Shown here: one piece after another, positions 22,786-31,739 of the stretch
Layout: the number at the start of each line of letters is the position of its first letter
Position numbering within the stretch: the first letter of the stretch is position 1
Source: Flavobacteriaceae bacterium
GTDB taxonomy: Bacteria > Bacteroidota > Bacteroidia > Flavobacteriales > Flavobacteriaceae
NCBI GenBank assembly: GCA_027490305.1
Contig: JAIXYI010000039.1
Location: forward strand, 1 to 36,629
Direction: 5' to 3'
Length of the DNA stretch: 36,629 nucleotides
Notes under the pieces: generated by a model
Database searches by the model: none
Seen by the model: only the letters and a program-made list of their open reading frames with translations
Told to the model about the DNA's origin: nothing
Position numbers and translations under genes: made by a program

Positions 22786-24147
22786 GACGGTACTGAAGGT
22801 CTTGATGATGATATTAAGATCAAGGAAGATACTGCGGTGCTTGATGTAATACAAGTCGTATTGCAGTTTGATCAGGCTGTCGTCCATGGTTTGTCCGTAG
22901 GGATACTTGACCTGTGCCCAACCCGTAATGCCCGGTTTGATGACGTGCCGTGTTTCGTAGAAGGGCATCCGCCTCGATAACTCGTTGACAAACACCGGCC
23001 GTTCGGGGCGCGGACCTATAAACGCCATGTCCCCTTTCAATATGTTGATGAACTGTGGCATTTCGTCGAAGCGCGTCTTCCGTAAGAACTTCCCAAAGGG
23101 CGTCACACGCACATCGTTCGTAGAGGCGAAAACCGCACCTTGGTGTTCGGCGTTGCGTACCATCGTCCGGAATTTATAGATACGAAAGGCTTTTCCGTTC
23201 TTGCCCACGCGTTCCTGCACATAAAACAACTTACCCCGGTTTCCGAGTAGATTTCCCAGCAGTATAATCGGAAGCAGTATGCACAAGACAACCAGGCCGG
23301 CAAATGAGAAAATCACTTCCAGTGCCTTCACGATAAGGAGATACAGCTTGTTGTTGTTGCTTCGGCTGAACGGGAAGTAGCGATAGAAGTCGGTAGCGAA
23401 GTGCTCCATCGGAATGCGTTGCATCATCGATTCGTAGACCTGTGCGAAGTCGCGGATAATGACCCCATTCTCAAGCAGGTAGACGAGTTGGGTGTAGAGA
23501 AACACCGTCATCCGCTTGGCTTTTTTCGAGTCGACCACTACTTCCGATATACCGTTTTCGGTGACAAAAGAAGCGGCTTCCCCCACTCCGATTACCTGCA
23601 CATCCGCTTTGACAGTTCCGTGATCCGATTCATCCGGATTGATGTATCCTACCACGCGATAGTGCGGATCGGCGTCTGCGAGGTACGCAATCAACGAGGG
23701 TAGTAATTCGCGGTCGCAAATCAAAACCACCTTTTTTTCAAATCGATGTGATGCCAGAAAGGCCTGATAGAAAAAGCGCCACACAAACAACCCGGCGAAA
23801 AGCCCGAGGAAGAAATACACGATCTGGATACGATTCAGCGGCAGGAAAGGCGTGAAAAATGGGGTCAACAGGTAAAAAATACCGGTTGCGGTGGCTGTAA
23901 AGAGGATACTTCGGATAACCTGCAACTGGTTACTGGCTACCTGTAAGTTGTACATCTCGAAGACCGTACCGAGGACGTTGATGTAGAGTGCCAGTATCGT
24001 CAACTCGTAGTAGTCACCCCGTTGAAAGCTAAAATAATCGAAGTCGACTAACTTATCGAGAAGAAATAAAGCGCCGAAAACAGAAGCCACATCGAAAGTC
24101 CGGAGGAGTATTTTCCTCTCGGAAATTTCAAAATGGATCTTACTCAT
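22765..24147 (-). CDS. Undecaprenyl-phosphate sugar-phosphate transferase (WcaJ/WbaP-like initiating enzyme)
   Basis: 460 residues from the ATG at 24147 (MSKIHFEISERK; an ATG at 24156 would add three residues). Four N-terminal membrane helices, then a Rossmann-like domain (VVLICDRELLPSLIAYL, VVGYINPDE), then the catalytic bacterial sugar transferase domain (about 285-460). Key segments: FYVQERVGKNGKAFRIYKFR, LRKTRFDEMPQFINILKGD, FIGPRPERP, KPGITGWAQV. The enzyme puts the first sugar-1-phosphate on the polyprenyl carrier. It is the last gene of the polysaccharide locus, 150 bp beyond the ligase gene, and may have its own promoter. Confidence 0.93.
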   Translation of the reverse strand: MSKIHFEISERKILLRTFDVASVFGALFLLDKLVDFDYFSFQRGDYYELTILALYINVLGTVFEMYNLQVASNQLQVIRSILFTATATGIFYLLTPFFTPFLPLNRIQIVYFFLGLFAGLFVWRFFYQAFLASHRFEKKVVLICDRELLPSLIAYLADADPHYRVVGYINPDESDHGTVKADVQVIGVGEAASFVTENGISEVVVDSKKAKRMTVFLYTQLVYLLENGVIIRDFAQVYESMMQRIPMEHFATDFYRYFPFSRSNNNKLYLLIVKALEVIFSFAGLVVLCILLPIILLGNLLGNRGKLFYVQERVGKNGKAFRIYKFRTMVRNAEHQGAVFASTNDVRVTPFGKFLRKTRFDEMPQFINILKGDMAFIGPRPERPVFVNELSRRMPFYETRHVIKPGITGWAQVKYPYGQTMDDSLIKLQYDLYYIKHRSIFLDLNIIIKTFSTVLFYRGQ

Positions 24148-24297
24148 AGAGTACATATTACTTCCTACGGGGTTTGCAGCCAAATTAACTAAAAATAGTG
24201 ACTCTGCATCTTTTTCATCGCCCAACGGCATGACTTTTCTTTGTTTGACCGTTTTGGCGGTTTTGTAGCGAGTCGTATCGAAATCCGATCTGCGCCA

Positions 24298-25671
24298 TCA
24301 AGCTTTCGAGTGGGTCGTCATACCGGGAAAACGACGGCTTTTTGGCACTATTGAAGCGGGAAACTGGATCTTCAAAAGCGAAAGGGAGTATACGAACGCC
24401 GATGCAGCTATTCGCATAGACGAGTGATTGATTGTCAGAAACCAGAAGACCAAGAGTGGAAACATCATGAAGTTCTCTTTATTGTCAAGACGAAGGAAAA
24501 TAGGCGTGAAGAGCAGAATAAGCAACATCACGATACCCAATGCGCCGTGTTCCGCCAACATTCGGGTTATCTCGTCGTGAGAGGCCGTATTTACGCCCGA
24601 TTCTTCTTCTCGCATATCAATTGTTTTTCCCACTCCAACCCCTAAAAACGGGTTTTCCAAAAAGGCATTAATCTCCATCTCGGCAATTTCCTCGCGTCCG
24701 GTCATACGGCTTTCCTTCACCCTGCCGGAAGCATCCTGATTAGCATATCGTTTACCAATCAAACCACCTGTCTGTATAAGTGAGTATGACCATACAAAGA
24801 TTGCGACCATGACAATACCTCCAAAAGCATATAAAATACGGACACGTGTTATGCCGCGTACGCGTTGATAGAGCGCGTATAGTAAGACGAGTAGCATAAC
24901 AGCCCCCGTAATCATTCCGCCGCGGGAAAACGTATTAATTCCCCTAAAGGCAGCTACGGCAGCGACAATGAGATTGACCAGCACAAACCTTATGTCGGGA
25001 GATTGTAGCAGCGCCCGTGAAACAAATATAAACGTGGCCAACCCTAAAATCGTCGAGACCTGGTTGGGACCAAAGCCGCCGGATGTAGCCGCAGTAGATC
25101 CGGTTCCGGTCAATACATCACGCAGATTCGGCGTAAATAAAATAACAAACACCGTCAGGGAAATCGCTGGGAGCGCCATTGCGAGAAGTATATCATAGAA
25201 CTGTTGCAATGTGACTCTCCTCTGATAGGTATACAAGGTACAAAAACCCAGACACAGCGGGCCCGATATCACAAATGAAATAATCTTTCGGTTTTCTATA
25301 GAGCTGCTCAAAACGGAATTCCCAAGTATGACCCCGGGGATAAGTAATAGCAGGAAGATCCAATAGGGAGTGGCATTTTTTGAAAACCCTTTGAAATATA
25401 GTCCAAAACCGATTACCAACGCTACACAATATTTCCCATACTCATAAAAAGGCACGCCATGCGCTGCCCTTAGAAATACCTCAGCACCTGTGATATAGGC
25501 TGCTACAATCAGCGCTTCGTGTTGCTGATTTTGTTTTTTGACAATATAGATAAGGCCTGCTATAACAATCGCTACGCTAAACGCCATCGCCACTGCGGAA
25601 ACGAAGTAACACACCATTCCGATGACGATATGCGCCACAACCATCCAAAAGTAGGCATTGAAACTACGCAT
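24298..25671 (-). CDS. O-antigen ligase / polymerase family membrane protein
   Basis: 457 residues with about a dozen membrane helices. The large periplasmic loop region has the Wzy_C/WaaL features ENPFLGVGVGKT followed by SHDEITRMLAEHGALGI, and NTFSRGGMITG precedes it. These proteins polymerise glycan repeat units (Wzy) or ligate them to lipid A-core (WaaL), and sequence alone does not separate the two. As the only such protein in the locus it is the likely polymerase. Its start overlaps the end of the next upstream gene by 8 bases. Confidence 0.85.
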   Translation of the reverse strand: MRSFNAYFWMVVAHIVIGMVCYFVSAVAMAFSVAIVIAGLIYIVKKQNQQHEALIVAAYITGAEVFLRAAHGVPFYEYGKYCVALVIGFGLYFKGFSKNATPYWIFLLLLIPGVILGNSVLSSSIENRKIISFVISGPLCLGFCTLYTYQRRVTLQQFYDILLAMALPAISLTVFVILFTPNLRDVLTGTGSTAATSGGFGPNQVSTILGLATFIFVSRALLQSPDIRFVLVNLIVAAVAAFRGINTFSRGGMITGAVMLLVLLYALYQRVRGITRVRILYAFGGIVMVAIFVWSYSLIQTGGLIGKRYANQDASGRVKESRMTGREEIAEMEINAFLENPFLGVGVGKTIDMREEESGVNTASHDEITRMLAEHGALGIVMLLILLFTPIFLRLDNKENFMMFPLLVFWFLTINHSSMRIAASAFVYSLSLLKIQFPASIVPKSRRFPGMTTHSKA

Positions 25672-26749
25672 CTTTTTCTGGTTTAATGAGACGAAAATAG
25701 GGTGTTATTGCATTCGCTTCCGAAAAACGCGCACAAATTCGGTGGTATAGTCTTTCCCCAAACTCCTTCGCTTCAATCGGGTTACCAAGCAGTCTAAGCA
25801 TAGCGCTGGCAAATGCTACCGGATCGCCGGATACAGAGCACAGTCCATTTTTCTCGTGGTCTACCACGCTGGAAACGTCTCCTACATCGGTCACGACAAC
25901 GGGCTTACTGCATATTCCATACTCAAGCAGCGCAACGGGCATCCCTTCGGAACGCGATGATAATACGGCTATGTCGGATTGTCTGATAAGTTGAAGACTG
26001 TCATAACAGTCTGTGTATATGAAAATGCTCGCAGAAAGTTTCTTGTCATTTTCGATTGTTTGACGAACTTTCATTGAATAGTCGTCTGAAAAGTCTTGAC
26101 CCACCAGATGAAGGGTCGCCTCAGGATGCAATAGTAATACTCTTTCCATAGCATCTAAAAGCATAAAATGATCTTTTTGGGGCCTGAAGTTCGCGAGGCA
26201 GATGATACGGCTTCCAGGTTTTCCGCTTAAGGTAATGGAAGGGTTCGTGTGTTGAGAGGGTGGTGATGTAAAATTTGGCAGGAAGACCACGGATGTATGC
26301 CCCAAATCCCGCACCCATTGTTCTAATTTCTGGTTTACGGTAATGACCGACTTCACCAGCGGCAGGCATAGCCGTATAACCACTACCGATCGACGCTCGA
26401 GAAATTCGCTATCGCCGTAGTGGTCATGCCATACGATCGAAACGGAAGGTAGGGTTATTCTAATAAGGGTCGCGAGAAACAGTGATGTTGAATGGGCATG
26501 TAAAATCGTGATCTTTTCCTTTATGATAAAGCTGCGAAGGCGAAGGATAGCGCTGAGGTCTAGCGTATGTCTCCGCCCCAGATCTAATTGCTTTACGCCG
26601 GGTTCAAGGAGCGTGGCCAAGGGTCCGCTTCGACGTGTGGCAACAATAGCCGAGTAGCCCTCAGACCGAAAAATCGCGTTGGCATAACTTACTGCCATGC
26701 GTTCTGCTCCGCCTGGCGCCAGGGTATCGATTAGCTGCAAAATCCTCAT
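25664..26749 (-). CDS. Glycosyltransferase family 4 (GT-B)
   Basis: 361 residues, GT-B fold, no membrane helix. N-terminal LIDTLAPGGAERMAV is the typical acceptor-side GGAER loop. The C-terminal half holds CLANFRPQKDHFMLLDAM and the EX7E motif in SSRSEGMPVALLEYG, which binds the nucleotide-sugar. It would add one sugar of the repeat unit; donor and linkage are not predictable. The start overlaps the previous gene's stop by four bases (ATGA), and its end overlaps the ligase gene. Confidence 0.88.
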   Translation of the reverse strand: MRILQLIDTLAPGGAERMAVSYANAIFRSEGYSAIVATRRSGPLATLLEPGVKQLDLGRRHTLDLSAILRLRSFIIKEKITILHAHSTSLFLATLIRITLPSVSIVWHDHYGDSEFLERRSVVVIRLCLPLVKSVITVNQKLEQWVRDLGHTSVVFLPNFTSPPSQHTNPSITLSGKPGSRIICLANFRPQKDHFMLLDAMERVLLLHPEATLHLVGQDFSDDYSMKVRQTIENDKKLSASIFIYTDCYDSLQLIRQSDIAVLSSRSEGMPVALLEYGICSKPVVVTDVGDVSSVVDHEKNGLCSVSGDPVAFASAMLRLLGNPIEAKEFGERLYHRICARFSEANAITPYFRLIKPEKDA

Positions 26750-27861
26750 TGCATCAATTTTTCAATTTCAGCTCCGAAACGATCCAGTGTAAACTGTTGT
26801 GACCATTGCGCGGCTTCTTCTGCCATTTTGCGGTAGTCGTCAGGGCTTGAACAAAGTGCCGACAAAACTGCAATATCACGATCTAGATCCCCTGAAAGAA
26901 TGACACCGCGATTCCCTTCGTCCAGCATATAGGGAATACATGAAACAGGAAGGGCTGCGGGTACGCTTTTCCAAAACATCGCTTCCGCGACGGCTTTTGG
27001 CCAACCTTCACTTAGTGATGGAAGCAGGGTAAAGTGACTTTGCTGAAATGCGTCCATCATCTCGGAAGCTGACACGCTTCCTTTACAACACACCACATGC
27101 TGCAACCCTAGCTTCTCTATTTCGTGTTCGAGCAATACCTGGCAAGGGCCCGAGCCGTAAAAAGAGAGCGCTGCGTTAAAACCTCGGCTAATAAGTCCAT
27201 GTACAATTTTCAACGCATAGAGCGGCTGTTTGCCTGGCACAAGTGCACCCGAAAACACGAACTGAATCGGCCCCAGAAACTCCCTAACGTCCAAATTGAT
27301 AATATCGTCGTTGCGATAGGACGCGGTAAAAAACGGCACTATGTTGCTTGTATTACAGGGCCATGCGCCGTATACTAACACCTTCATGCGACGTGAAAAC
27401 CACTCATTAGAAAGCAGGGCACGCTGGATCCTGTAGGAGCGCGGCTGCGGGGCATCAGGATCCCAATTGCCGGCGTATTTGGCTGTCTTTTGTTTTCCGG
27501 GGAAAAAAAACTGTGCTATACAACCCAAAAGCCCCACATTTCCGGGGCAACGAAGATGAAGATGATCGGCCTTCCGAAAAGCCGATAAGATGCCAAAAAA
27601 AGTGCGTGGAACCGCAGTAATGGCGACTACTGCAGCGCGAAGGCTTGTTAGGCTGAACGGAGGCACCGCACGAAAATCAATAGCGACTGCTTCGTACGGC
27701 ACATCAAGCGCTGTAGGTTCGCCCTCTGCCAACGGTGCAACAATTACCAACTCTGACACATATCGTGACCAAACATTCATTTCTCGCACGTAGGGACCAT
27801 ACGCTAAATAACGGCCGTCTTTGAAAAAATGGGGAACATGTGTAACAATAGCAAACCTCAT
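26746..27861 (-). CDS. Glycosyltransferase (GT4-like, GT-B)
   Basis: 371 residues. Start MRFAIVTHVPHFFKDGRYLA, with a linker region containing FVFSGALVPGKQPLYALKI and the EX7E-type motif in PSLSEGWPKAVAEAMFW near the C-terminus, typical of GT4. Unlike its neighbour, the GGAER loop is absent (GRYLAYGPYVREM instead). It overlaps genes on both sides by four bases. A role in the surface polysaccharide is inferred from position only. Confidence 0.82.
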   Translation of the reverse strand: MRFAIVTHVPHFFKDGRYLAYGPYVREMNVWSRYVSELVIVAPLAEGEPTALDVPYEAVAIDFRAVPPFSLTSLRAAVVAITAVPRTFFGILSAFRKADHLHLRCPGNVGLLGCIAQFFFPGKQKTAKYAGNWDPDAPQPRSYRIQRALLSNEWFSRRMKVLVYGAWPCNTSNIVPFFTASYRNDDIINLDVREFLGPIQFVFSGALVPGKQPLYALKIVHGLISRGFNAALSFYGSGPCQVLLEHEIEKLGLQHVVCCKGSVSASEMMDAFQQSHFTLLPSLSEGWPKAVAEAMFWKSVPAALPVSCIPYMLDEGNRGVILSGDLDRDIAVLSALCSSPDDYRKMAEEAAQWSQQFTLDRFGAEIEKLMQ

Positions 27862-28685
27862 GATGCTACTCCCTGCTCTTTCTTCTTAAGACGCATGGTC
27901 AGGTGCATACAGGCGAACAGGGCACGGTCACTTACTCTTGACATTTCCCAGTCGTGGCGGTGCCAACGGCACCCCATACGAACTCGTTTTGCCTCCGAAA
28001 CGGGCAGGAACCCGAGTAGGGCGACCCACTTTGCCCGACCCAGAATACCGTGATGCTCGATAAGTTCGAACGCGTCGCGATACTTCCTGAAAGTCTTACG
28101 GGAGAAGGGCCACTCCCATGCCGCATCGGACTGGAAAGGCCGGTACAGACTACGCAGTAACTTAAGTGGCGCACTGGTTTCGAGCGGATCATATGCAATG
28201 ATCTCTCCTCCAGGGGCGAGCTTTTCCTCTAGACGGGCAATCAACAAGTCTGTGTTAGGAAAATGGTGCAGAACACCATAGGCATAAATAAGGTCAAACT
28301 CCGCATCTTTAAACTCCGGCGAAAGGAAATCGACCACGCGGGCCTCTGCATTCGGAAATGGGGCAAGGCGGGCGTCCAGGCGAGCAATACCTACATCGCT
28401 TAGGTCAATTCCGAGATATGACTTTGCATTTTCTGCCAGGTAAAGCGACCAATAGTTCCCGGCAAAACAACCAAGATCCAACACTTTTTTAGTCGTAATA
28501 TCACCAATCCATCGCCGGTGTGTTTCGTATACTTCTTCCTGTATTCCAATCGCCTTACGTGTGCGGTTCAACAGCCCATTCCGAAGGCTCGCCCAGAGTC
28601 GTGTGGCTAGATTTTGCCGCGTTTGGTGGTTGTAAAACTCGCGCTGTTTTTTGTTGGTTTCAAGTATTTCTTCGGCTGTCTTCAT
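27858..28685 (-). CDS. Class I SAM-dependent methyltransferase
   Basis: 275 residues. Rossmann methyltransferase with motif I VLDLGCFAGNY (68-78), an acidic residue after the next strand (YLGIDLSDVG), and the post-motif block FDLIYAYGVLHHF then LAPGGEIIAYDP. This is the Methyltransf_11/25 pattern. It may cap or decorate a sugar of the polysaccharide. The 51-bp gap upstream (28686-28736) is the largest inside the long operon and could hold a secondary promoter, though no good -7 element was seen. Confidence 0.88.
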   Translation of the reverse strand: MKTAEEILETNKKQREFYNHQTRQNLATRLWASLRNGLLNRTRKAIGIQEEVYETHRRWIGDITTKKVLDLGCFAGNYWSLYLAENAKSYLGIDLSDVGIARLDARLAPFPNAEARVVDFLSPEFKDAEFDLIYAYGVLHHFPNTDLLIARLEEKLAPGGEIIAYDPLETSAPLKLLRSLYRPFQSDAAWEWPFSRKTFRKYRDAFELIEHHGILGRAKWVALLGFLPVSEAKRVRMGCRWHRHDWEMSRVSDRALFACMHLTMRLKKKEQGVAS

Positions 28686-28736
28686 GGAGGATAAAACGTT
28701 GGTTTCCCAATCAGCCGTAAATATAGCGCTAAAACC

Positions 28737-29774
28737 TTAACGTTCGAAATGTGGGGCACCCAGTACACAGCCGATGACGCGCTTCATATTGGTTGCGGGT
28801 TCGAGTACGTCATCGTAATAGCGTTCGTTCGCTTTGCCCATCGCTATTCGGGCCCGGTCATTGGCCAAAAGTTCGCCCACTTTATCAACACAATCCGAAA
28901 CATTTCGATACGTAAGATAATGTACCCCCTCCTCGAAGCCTCCAGGAAGTGCATACTTTGAAATATCATTGGTAAGAAGCGCCGAACCATTCGCAACATA
29001 CTCGGCAAACTTGAATCCGATTGAATCTTCAAGACCTGCATTTGCCACGCCCACACCGCAGCCCGCTAATACTTTTCGATAGTAAGCCTTATGTGATTGT
29101 CGGCGATCAATCAATACGTCGGGCGAAAGCATCTGTGATAGTTCATCTCGTCTTATGCCGCCTACAAAATCATCTCCCAAAGCCCGCCGAAGTTCGCGAA
29201 CCAAATCGATACGTTCTTGGTTAATTTCTATCCGCTGTAACCTTTTCCCGGTGTCATTTACGTTTTCCGGCTGCCACAGCTTACTTGAAAAAATGACTTT
29301 ACGATTCTGACCCGCGCTATGCCGAAAACGTGTATGATGGCCGGTATCGACATTATCCATCACTCCCATTAAGGCAGGGATTACAGGCCAATAACGCATA
29401 GAAAAAGGCAACAGTTTTCGGTCTTTTCTAAATACCGTAGCCAAAAAAAGATTGTGCGCAAAAACGGGATACGCCAATCCGAAAGGAATCAGTTTTTCTG
29501 AGCGCTCCAAATCGGCTCGAAGCAACATTCGCTTTACGTAGTAGTCGGCTTCATCAACATACGGTTTTGTCAAGGTGCTGCCATCTGCCATGTCGAAGAC
29601 CACCCTTTTTCCGGCAATTTCGACTCGAAGCAAATGTGCAGGGATATTGCGTCGGTCGGTCACATACCGCAACCGTATCTCTCCCTGTTTTTCGAGCAGT
29701 GCAAAGCCACAATACAACTGATGCATATGTTCGAGTGTCGAATCAAAAAAGACAGTAACTTCAGTCTTTACCAT
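28737..29774 (-). CDS. Glycosyltransferase-like protein (GT-B, family uncertain)
   Basis: 345 residues, no signal peptide. The N-terminal half is not recognised. The C-terminal third (DSIGFKFAEYVANGSALLTND, EEGVHYLTYRNVSDCVDKVGELL, RIAMGKANERYYDD) is the nucleotide-sugar-binding end seen in GT4-like and CgeB-like transferases. VIFSSKLWQPENV marks the inter-domain region. It overlaps the upstream GT2 gene by 14 bases. It is probably a repeat-unit transferase. Confidence 0.7.
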   Translation of the reverse strand: MVKTEVTVFFDSTLEHMHQLYCGFALLEKQGEIRLRYVTDRRNIPAHLLRVEIAGKRVVFDMADGSTLTKPYVDEADYYVKRMLLRADLERSEKLIPFGLAYPVFAHNLFLATVFRKDRKLLPFSMRYWPVIPALMGVMDNVDTGHHTRFRHSAGQNRKVIFSSKLWQPENVNDTGKRLQRIEINQERIDLVRELRRALGDDFVGGIRRDELSQMLSPDVLIDRRQSHKAYYRKVLAGCGVGVANAGLEDSIGFKFAEYVANGSALLTNDISKYALPGGFEEGVHYLTYRNVSDCVDKVGELLANDRARIAMGKANERYYDDVLEPATNMKRVIGCVLGAPHFER

Positions 29775-30777
29775 AGTCGTTTATTTTGGGACGGTCATAT
29801 AAAAGTGAGACCCAGCCAGAGAGTCGTCCGAGTGCTTCAGAAAAAGCGGCCACACGTTCCTTTGTAGTGAACACGTTGCCGAACCTAATAATCATAAGTA
29901 AAAGTGTAATTGCATGCCACTTATAGGCAGCATTTACAGAAGGTTTCGGATTGAATACCCTCCAGACATACCAACCATTACGTACGACCATACGCCCGTA
30001 GCCGAATTGATTTGGACGACCTGAAGGATGATGGTAATGTAACAGTGTCGCAGCTGTATTACAATACAACTTTCCGGTCTTTGCTACCCGGATAGTAAAG
30101 TCTGCATCCTCGTAAAGGCCGTAACCTTCAAAGTATGGAGAAAATCGAAAACGCGCGAACACTTCCTTTCGAAAGGAAGATACCCCCCCCATAAGCGTCC
30201 CGGTTTCATATATTTTCCCGCTGGGGGGGAGAAAACCTACACTTCGGCCGTGCGAAAAATGCGGCGTAAAGCCCGGCGGCACGTCGGCATCTAGTCTGAG
30301 CCTCTTTCTCAAAACGAATCGAGGACCATCCGTTCTTTTCCACCCATCGTATACATATTCATTCCGCTTGGCTATATAGTGAGCCGGAACGGGTGTGCTT
30401 TGAATCTCGTTTGTAATATATCCGCCAACGCCCAATGCATCGGGGAATGTATCGTAGGTAGAAATCAATTCCTCGAAGTACCGCTTGGTAAGCACCGTAT
30501 CGTCATCTAGAAAACATACGATCTCACTATCAGAGTCTACGCGTTCAATACCGAAATTGCGTTGTCGTGTGAGCCCCCGGTGTTCGGGCGGCACCTTAAA
30601 GTAGGTAAGATTACGGTAGGCGTTCCGCGACAGCATATCGGCGGTTTCGTTATCAGGAGATCCGTCTATAATCAAGATTTGATCGGGATACGCTACTTGT
30701 TCCGATACTGATTCCAGCAGCGTCTGTAAGGGTAACGCCCTTTTATAGGTGCAGACAATCAGAGTAAATCGCTTCAT
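29761..30777 (-). CDS. Glycosyltransferase family 2 (GT-A)
   Basis: 338 residues. A GT-A domain begins at once (FTLIVCTYKRALPLQTLL), with LIIDGSPDN, RGLTRQRNFGIE, the metal-binding DxD as FLDDDTVL (near 93-97) and a late GYGLYEDADFTIRV acidic motif. An amphipathic helix pair follows (WHAITLLLMIIRF). Two homopolymer runs lie in the middle of the gene (G8 and C7 on the coding strand, 30183-30190 and 30223-30229), so the frame could vary by slippage. It overlaps the next upstream gene by four bases. Confidence 0.9.
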   Translation of the reverse strand: MKRFTLIVCTYKRALPLQTLLESVSEQVAYPDQILIIDGSPDNETADMLSRNAYRNLTYFKVPPEHRGLTRQRNFGIERVDSDSEIVCFLDDDTVLTKRYFEELISTYDTFPDALGVGGYITNEIQSTPVPAHYIAKRNEYVYDGWKRTDGPRFVLRKRLRLDADVPPGFTPHFSHGRSVGFLPPSGKIYETGTLMGGVSSFRKEVFARFRFSPYFEGYGLYEDADFTIRVAKTGKLYCNTAATLLHYHHPSGRPNQFGYGRMVVRNGWYVWRVFNPKPSVNAAYKWHAITLLLMIIRFGNVFTTKERVAAFSEALGRLSGWVSLLYDRPKINDYGKD

Positions 30778-31739
30778 GAAGCCTGTGGTTTTACGACTTC
30801 GAACCTTGCCTGTCCCAACAAGGCAGCATACCTACTGAAATCACTATTATACATGCGCGCTCCCAGTAGCAGGTAAACCGACTCTGCGCGGGATAGGAAA
30901 TCAAAATCAATCCAGGTCTTTGTGAACGCCTCGTTGGGATCTGCCGTCCCGACAACGCCAACATGACCCGGCTCGCCTGGTAATATCCTAATCCCCTGCA
31001 ATGCTTCGCAATGGGCAAGAAAGCGCTGGCTGTCAGACAACACATAGACCGGATATTGGTTTTCTGCCTTTATTTGCTCGATCATGTCAAGCACTTGGCG
31101 GATGAGGGTTTCTTTCTCTTTTTCTGTAAGAACCGCTTTTGTGGTGTCGCGGAAATCACCCATCAACGATGTAAAGCGGGCGTGGCAACAGATGTACCGC
31201 TCTTGGACGGAAAGCAAACGACCGGAAAGCATGGCTGTGGGCACGAACAACGTGTGGAAGGCACTTCGCCATTTTGCGTCTAGCGACTCCTTGTCAAGAT
31301 CCGGATACCATCGTTTAAGAGCATTGATATTGTAGAAAAAACAGAACCGTCGCACCCTGCGTGACCTTACCACCTCCCGGAGGTCTGTGTTGAAGTCATC
31401 CATATAATAACAAACACGCGAATAGAAGGGGTTGAAGCCTTCCTTTGGTTGAGTCCAATCATGCGTTCCGGAAACAAAAAAATCGCCGAGGTCAACGGGT
31501 GATGTATAGACTATCCGAAAATCAAGTCCTTCAAGACGGGCGAGTTCGTAACAGGAAATAATTCCCTTCAGTCGATCTACCATTCCTCCATGAGGCACCA
31601 CCCCATTGCAATAGAACACAATAGAGCGACCGATCGGGACCCGCAGGGTAGGGTGCTTCATAAAATGAAGCCACAGTCGGGCCTTTTTCTCGAACGAAGC
31701 CAACGAGCGTCGTATCCTTTTATGGATGGGACTATACAT
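30774..31739 (-). CDS. Putative fucosyltransferase-like glycosyltransferase
   Basis: 321 residues, family not certain. Features that recall GT-B fucosyltransferases (GT11/GT23/NodZ-like): an early HGGMVDRLKGIISCYELA block similar to the G-N-R-L-R-G-L motif, ICCHARFTSLMGDF, YPVYVLSDSQRF, and DFLSRAESVYLLLGARMYN followed by SDFSRYAALLG, the usual closing motif. A basic N-terminus may associate with the membrane. It lies within the polysaccharide operon, overlapping neighbours by 8 and 4 bases. It could instead be another uncharacterised GT-B. Confidence 0.6.
   Translation of the reverse strand: MYSPIHKRIRRSLASFEKKARLWLHFMKHPTLRVPIGRSIVFYCNGVVPHGGMVDRLKGIISCYELARLEGLDFRIVYTSPVDLGDFFVSGTHDWTQPKEGFNPFYSRVCYYMDDFNTDLREVVRSRRVRRFCFFYNINALKRWYPDLDKESLDAKWRSAFHTLFVPTAMLSGRLLSVQERYICCHARFTSLMGDFRDTTKAVLTEKEKETLIRQVLDMIEQIKAENQYPVYVLSDSQRFLAHCEALQGIRILPGEPGHVGVVGTADPNEAFTKTWIDFDFLSRAESVYLLLGARMYNSDFSRYAALLGQARFEVVKPQAS

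Noticed and set aside
24245..24262. Possible terminator hairpin ACCG...CGGT between ligase and sugar transferase genes
   Set aside because: The stem is only four base pairs and no T-run follows on the relevant strand.
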